Part shown: piece after piece, positions 14,800-17,755 of the stretch
Layout of the letters: each line of letters opens with the position of its first letter
Numbering within the stretch: position 1 is the first letter of the stretch
NCBI GenBank assembly: GCA_934693135.1
Contig: CAKUVA010000033.1
Coordinates: 1 to 17,755, forward strand
Length of the DNA stretch: 17,755 bases
Source: an uncultured Bacteroidales bacterium
GTDB taxonomy: Bacteria; Bacteroidota; Bacteroidia; Bacteroidales; UBA932
Reading direction: 5' to 3'
The notes under the pieces: generated by a model
The model's input: only the letters and a program-made list of their open reading frames with translations
What the model was told of the DNA's origin: nothing
Databases searched by the model: none
Made by a program: the position numbers and the translations under genes

Positions 14800-16161
14800 C
14801 TATTTTTCTCTGATTCCAATGATATTGTCAATACGGGAGAACAAACTGTTCCTGCGCTGTACAAGACTATCCATCAAGCCATTGCTTTCCGCCTTTGCAG
14901 CTCTAATTCCTATAAAAAGTTCCTTCACCCATCTGCAATAGGTCCATTCGAAAAGACATAGAGCAGGGAAAAGAGCCACATATATGATAGCTGAAACCAA
15001 ACTGGCTTTAACCCATGTCACTATGAGCGTAATCAATCCAAGCACAGGAAATATGAATAGTGCGTTCAGAGCTATCAAAAAAGTCCCTGAGAACATCTTG
15101 TCCTCAGCTTTATCGGAAAAATACTTCGGAATGAACCACGCAGGAATAGAAGGCCATAAAGCAAACAATGCAAGTGGAAACAAAATCACAAGAACTGCCG
15201 CCTGGAGAATTATATCAGCCATAGACGGCACCTTTCCTATAATGTTATCGACCAAACCAGCTTTCTTCACATCAGCTTCCAATGCAGATGCTTCTCGGTA
15301 AATCGACATCATTTCTGAATTATCTTTCTCCTTGGCATCATCAAGCATTGCAACAAGTCTCTTGTCGGTAACAAGTCTTTGAGGAAGATTATCTGGATCT
15401 GCATTTTGGCTCAATGCAAACTTCTCCCCGTAAACTCCTGTCCTGATATAATCGATTGCACCGTAATTTTCAGTGTCACGGATATCAAGCATCATGCTCT
15501 GTATCTGTTCACGAATAATGGCATTAACCTGCCTCTGCGCCGTTCTTGGCTTCGTCTTGTAAAGCTCATAATATGGCTTAAGGGATATTGGAGTACCATA
15601 TTTTATGAGCATATCCGTCCTGAGACCATTATATGAAGAATAATGGTTACAACTCGGAAGAATGAATACATCTTTCTCGAAATTGCCCATTTCGGCAGCA
15701 TCGAAAGCCATTTTCGTATATCCGTATGAAAAAGTCCCGAGGAAATGTCTGTCCTGATGGCCAGCTTCAGGATATATAACGACCGTATTCCCTTCTATAA
15801 GAGATTTCTCGGAATCTCTGAAAGTAGCACCGTTATTACTCAATGCCGCCTCACCTTCCCAGTTCAGTCTAAATGCAGGAAGCAGACCTATGGATCTGAG
15901 AAATTTGTCTGCAACAGGACTCAATGCAAAGACATCTGCCCTCACGATAAAATGAACAAGTCTATCTCTGATAGACATCAGAATACCCAATGCATCATTC
16001 AGACTATTCTGATGATCAGAAACTATTAAGAGCGGTGTCCCATCTTGAGGCACATTTTCTCCATTTATGCAATATGTTTTTCTATAGTAAACTTTCTCTG
16101 TGAGAAATCTTACATATGATTTGAACCAACGGTATGGTGCAGGCATATCAGCCTTATTCAT
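14800..16161 (-). CDS. PlsC-like membrane-bound acyltransferase with C-terminal membrane domain
   Basis: This 453-residue protein has a glycerolipid acyltransferase domain in its first 230 or so residues. The catalytic motif is SDHQNSLND with His50 and Asp56, that is H-X5-D where most PlsC proteins have H-X4-D; similar spacing occurs in Gpt2-like acyltransferases. The third motif is YPEAGH (130-135), where PlsC has FPEGT. After a charged helical linker (about 235-310) come three or four hydrophobic segments (about 315-420), so it is a membrane protein. It is the first gene of the nine-gene operon. It probably attaches the finished acyl chain to a lipid acceptor, or makes a lysolipid to which the chain is added. 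The acceptor is unknown. Confidence 0.84.
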   Translation of the reverse strand: MNKADMPAPYRWFKSYVRFLTEKVYYRKTYCINGENVPQDGTPLLIVSDHQNSLNDALGILMSIRDRLVHFIVRADVFALSPVADKFLRSIGLLPAFRLNWEGEAALSNNGATFRDSEKSLIEGNTVVIYPEAGHQDRHFLGTFSYGYTKMAFDAAEMGNFEKDVFILPSCNHYSSYNGLRTDMLIKYGTPISLKPYYELYKTKPRTAQRQVNAIIREQIQSMMLDIRDTENYGAIDYIRTGVYGEKFALSQNADPDNLPQRLVTDKRLVAMLDDAKEKDNSEMMSIYREASALEADVKKAGLVDNIIGKVPSMADIILQAAVLVILFPLALFALWPSIPAWFIPKYFSDKAEDKMFSGTFLIALNALFIFPVLGLITLIVTWVKASLVSAIIYVALFPALCLFEWTYCRWVKELFIGIRAAKAESNGLMDSLVQRRNSLFSRIDNIIGIREK

Positions 16162-16224
16162 AATCTATTAATTTCTGGTACAACACAAAAGGGAACATAT
16201 CCCCCATTTCAACACAATATTCTG

Positions 16225-16232
16225 CAAAGTTA
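16225..16232 (-). promoter_or_regulatory. Probable -7 element for the nine-gene lipid operon
   Basis: On the minus strand TAACTTTG matches TAnnTTTG exactly and lies about 64 bases before the acyltransferase ATG (16161). No TTTG is seen at the expected -33 spacing; an A-rich stretch lies there, so an activator may be needed. The upstream sequence is shared with the divergent dinB promoter. Confidence 0.42.
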
Positions 16233-16255
16233 ACAATTTTTTCGTAATGTGTCTT

Positions 16256-16288
16256 TTTCTTTAGGATTCTATAAAAAACGTACATTTG
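16256..16288 (+). promoter_or_regulatory. Probable dinB promoter
   Basis: A TTTC (16256-16259; three of four bases of the -33 consensus) is followed after 21 bases by a perfect -7 box TACATTTG (16281-16288). Transcription would begin near 16295, leaving a leader of only about 16 bases before the TTG start. No LexA-type palindrome is evident nearby. Confidence 0.5.
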
Positions 16289-16310
16289 TAGAATATCAAA
16301 TGAAGATTTA

Positions 16311-17471
16311 TTGAGACGAGTTATTTTCCATATTGACGTAAATTCCGCTTTCCTGAGCTGGACGGCTGTCAAGATTATATCTGAGGGAGGACCGGATATC
16401 AGGCTTATTCCTTCTGTCGTATCAGGCGATCCATCAGACCGTAGGAGCATTGTCACAGCAGCATCCATTCCGGCAAAAAAGCTTGGAATAAAGACTGCAA
16501 TACCGATAAGCATGGCCATGAGAATGTGTCCTAATCTCAAGATTGTACATGGAGATTGGGAATGGTATAAGAGATGTTCAAATAGCTTTATAGAAATTTG
16601 CAGAAAATACTCGCCAGTTCTCCAGCAATTTTCCATTGATGAGTGTTTTATAGACATGACATTTAGAGTTTACGGAAAAGAGCCTGTAGAAGTCGCAGAA
16701 AAGCTAAAAGATGAAATTAAATCAAACTTAGGTTTCACGGTAAATGTTGGAATCGGTTCGAACAAACTTTTAGCAAAGATGGCCTCAGATTTCGAAAAAC
16801 CAGACAAAGTTCACACTTTATGGTTCGATGAGGTACAATCTAAGATGTGGAAATTACCTGTCGGTGACTTGCTATGGGTCGGCAAAAAAACTCAGGAACA
16901 TCTCACTTCTTACGGAATCAAAACTATAGGTGACTTGGCCAAGGCTCCTGAAAAGGTTCTAATAAGAATCGCTGGAAGAAAATTTGCCACACAGATGCAT
17001 GAAAATGCAAACGGAATAGACAACTCACCGGTAGAAACTGAAAAACAAGAAGCAAAAAGCATCAGTGCTGAACGGACATTCGCAAAAGATATAACAAATC
17101 CAGAAGACCTTGATAGAGAAATGTTCAAGACAGCATGCATAGTGGCACATCGTCTCAGAAAACAAGAGAAGTTGTGCTCCTGCGTATCAATGTTCATCAA
17201 GTTCAATGATTTTACAGTAGCTCAGAAGCAGTGCCAGACAAGTCAACCCACTGACATAACAGCAATAATTCTAAACGAAGCTCGTCGAATGCTCTCTGAG
17301 ATATGGAATGGAGAAACACCTATAAGACAAGTAGGGATAGGAGTATCAAAATTCACACACGGAGAGATTATTCAAATGGAACTATTCGAGGACCCAAAAT
17401 TAAATTTCTATCGCGAATGGGATCGAAAGTATGACCAAGAGTACAATGAGAAAGAAAACCGTGGTAGATAA
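16311..17471 (+). CDS. dinB: DNA polymerase IV (Y-family translesion polymerase)
   Basis: This 386-residue error-prone polymerase copies past DNA lesions. The catalytic acidic residues are Asp9 in FHIDVNSAFLSW, and Asp110-Glu111 in QFSIDECFIDMT. The fingers segment RRSIVTAASIPAKKLGIKTAIP, the helix-hairpin-helix in VGDLLWVGKKT/IKTIGDLAKAP and the little-finger domain (about 235-350) follow in the usual order. The C-terminal QMELFEDP is a good candidate for the sliding-clamp binding peptide (Q-x-x-L-F pattern). The start is odd: the only usable codon before the conserved domain is TTG at 16311. An out-of-frame ATG at 16300 reads four codons (MKIY) and stops at TGA overlapping that TTG. It is divergent from the lipid operon and functionally unrelated to it. 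Confidence 0.93.
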   Translation: MRRVIFHIDVNSAFLSWTAVKIISEGGPDIRLIPSVVSGDPSDRRSIVTAASIPAKKLGIKTAIPISMAMRMCPNLKIVHGDWEWYKRCSNSFIEICRKYSPVLQQFSIDECFIDMTFRVYGKEPVEVAEKLKDEIKSNLGFTVNVGIGSNKLLAKMASDFEKPDKVHTLWFDEVQSKMWKLPVGDLLWVGKKTQEHLTSYGIKTIGDLAKAPEKVLIRIAGRKFATQMHENANGIDNSPVETEKQEAKSISAERTFAKDITNPEDLDREMFKTACIVAHRLRKQEKLCSCVSMFIKFNDFTVAQKQCQTSQPTDITAIILNEARRMLSEIWNGETPIRQVGIGVSKFTHGEIIQMELFEDPKLNFYREWDRKYDQEYNEKENRGR

Positions 17472-17478
17472 ATAAAAA

Positions 17479-17506
17479 AAGAGACTGTCAAAACTGACAA
17501 TCTCTT
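17479..17506 (-). terminator. Intrinsic terminator of the tRNA-Ile/tRNA-Ala transcript
   Basis: Arms AAGAGACTGTCA (17479-17490) and TGACAATCTCTT (17495-17506) pair over 12 positions with one mismatch around a 4-base loop. On the minus strand the stem is followed by TTTTTTTATT. It begins five bases after the mature 3' end of tRNA-Ala, so it closes the tRNA transcript. On the plus strand no T-run follows, so it is less likely to serve dinB. Confidence 0.65.
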
Positions 17507-17510
17507 AAAG

Positions 17511-17584
17511 TGGAGATAGACGGAGTCGAACCGACGACCCTCTGCTTGCAAAGCAGATGCTCTAGCCAACTGAGCTATATCCCC
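17511..17584 (-). tRNA. tRNA-Ala (TGC anticodon)
   Basis: This 74-nt cloverleaf has acceptor stem GGGGATA paired with TATCTCC (one G-T pair) and discriminator A. The D-arm is GCTCAGTTGGCTAGAGC, the anticodon arm CTGCTTTGCAAGCAG with anticodon TGC, and the T-arm contains GGTTCGACTCC. CCA is not encoded. It is the second tRNA of the pair, eight bases after tRNA-Ile. Confidence 0.95.
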
Positions 17585-17592
17585 AAAATTTG

Positions 17593-17666
17593 TAGACCTG
17601 AGCAGATTTGAACTGCTGACCCCTACATTATCAGTGTAGTGCTCTAACCAACTGAGCTACAGGTCT
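17593..17666 (-). tRNA. tRNA-Ile (GAT anticodon)
   Basis: This 74-nt cloverleaf has acceptor AGACCTG paired with CAGGTCT and discriminator A. The D-arm is GCTCAGTTGGTTAGAGC, the anticodon arm CTACACTGATAATGTAG with anticodon GAT, and the T-arm contains AGCAGTTCAAATCTGCT. CCA is not encoded. The first base pair is A-T, where G-C is usual for this tRNA. The order Ile then Ala is that of the 16S-23S spacer of many bacteria, but no rRNA sequence is visible in the 89 bases upstream or after tRNA-Ala. Confidence 0.95.
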
Positions 17667-17755
17667 ATATAATAATGAAAGACAAAGTGCTCTTAGTACT
17701 CTTTGTACCTTGCACTTCCTAATCTTAAGCTCGTGTCGAATCTCACTCCAAAAAG

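Noticed and set aside
14784..14864. 27-codon N-terminal extension of the ketosynthase from a TTG
   Set aside because: It overlaps the acyltransferase coding sequence, and the ketosynthase family starts at the VVITGMG strand just after the ATG at 14783.
16154..16657. 168-codon minus-strand open frame upstream of the acyltransferase gene
   Set aside because: It lies opposite the catalytic part of dinB, shows no family motif, and its codons mirror those of the dinB frame. It also covers the divergent promoter region.
17691..17755. tRNA-like T-arm (GTGTCGAATC followed by TCACTCCA) near the right edge
   Set aside because: The flanking bases do not form a 5-bp T-stem, and no matching acceptor or anticodon arm is found upstream.
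1..17755. CRISPR arrays, insertion sequences, integrase genes or attachment sites
   Set aside because: I saw no regularly spaced direct repeats, transposase motifs or tRNA-end duplications in the window.

Overview
The window reads as a chromosomal segment of a Bacteroidota member, most likely Bacteroidales. The reasons are: promoters of the TAnnTTTG (-7) / TTTG (-33) type, very weak or absent Shine-Dalgarno sequences, a FHS-family sugar transporter next to a ROK-type sugar kinase, a tRNA-Ile(GAT)/tRNA-Ala(TGC) pair, and protein sequences typical of the phylum. I cannot place it to genus from sequence alone. Almost everything lies on the minus strand. Only an AraC-type regulator and dinB lie on the plus strand. 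No gene-free stretch exceeds 300 bases.

Layout from left to right. (1) 1-1475: the first codons of a ROK-family sugar kinase run off the left edge, downstream of a 12-helix FHS/MFS sugar transporter; together they look like a sugar uptake and phosphorylation pair. (2) 1614-5963: a five-gene lysine/meso-diaminopimelate operon in transcription order dapE-like, dapB, dapA, dapD, dapF, with ATGA overlaps at the last two junctions. It has a good consensus promoter at 5978-6010. It shows the succinylase branch of the pathway, whereas characterised Bacteroides use the DapL aminotransferase branch. (3) 6049-6975: a divergently transcribed AraC-family regulator whose promoter is interleaved with that of the dap operon. 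(4) 6953-16161: a tightly packed nine-gene minus-strand operon, in transcription order: membrane acyltransferase, ketosynthase, ACP, ApeP-like dehydratase, hotdog thioesterase, 12-helix MMPL/RND exporter, CrtI-like FAD oxidoreductase, FabG-type ketoreductase, LolA-like periplasmic lipid carrier. (5) 16311-17471: dinB (DNA polymerase IV), divergent from the operon. (6) 17479-17666: tRNA-Ile and tRNA-Ala on the minus strand, followed by a terminator where a 23S rRNA gene might have been expected.

The most interesting part is region 4. It carries one dedicated fatty-acid-like elongation cycle (KS, KR, DH, ACP) plus release and transfer enzymes (thioesterase, acyltransferase), an unusual FAD redox enzyme and a two-part export route (MMPL pump, LolA carrier). 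Its composition matches the core of aryl-polyene/flexirubin clusters. It lacks the parts that make and load the aromatic starter (no ammonia lyase, no acyl/aryl-CoA ligase) and lacks a second ketosynthase or chain-length factor, methyltransferase or glycosyltransferase. Both ends of the operon are in the window, so the locus looks like a compact envelope-lipid or polyene pathway whose starter unit is supplied from elsewhere. The product is unknown.
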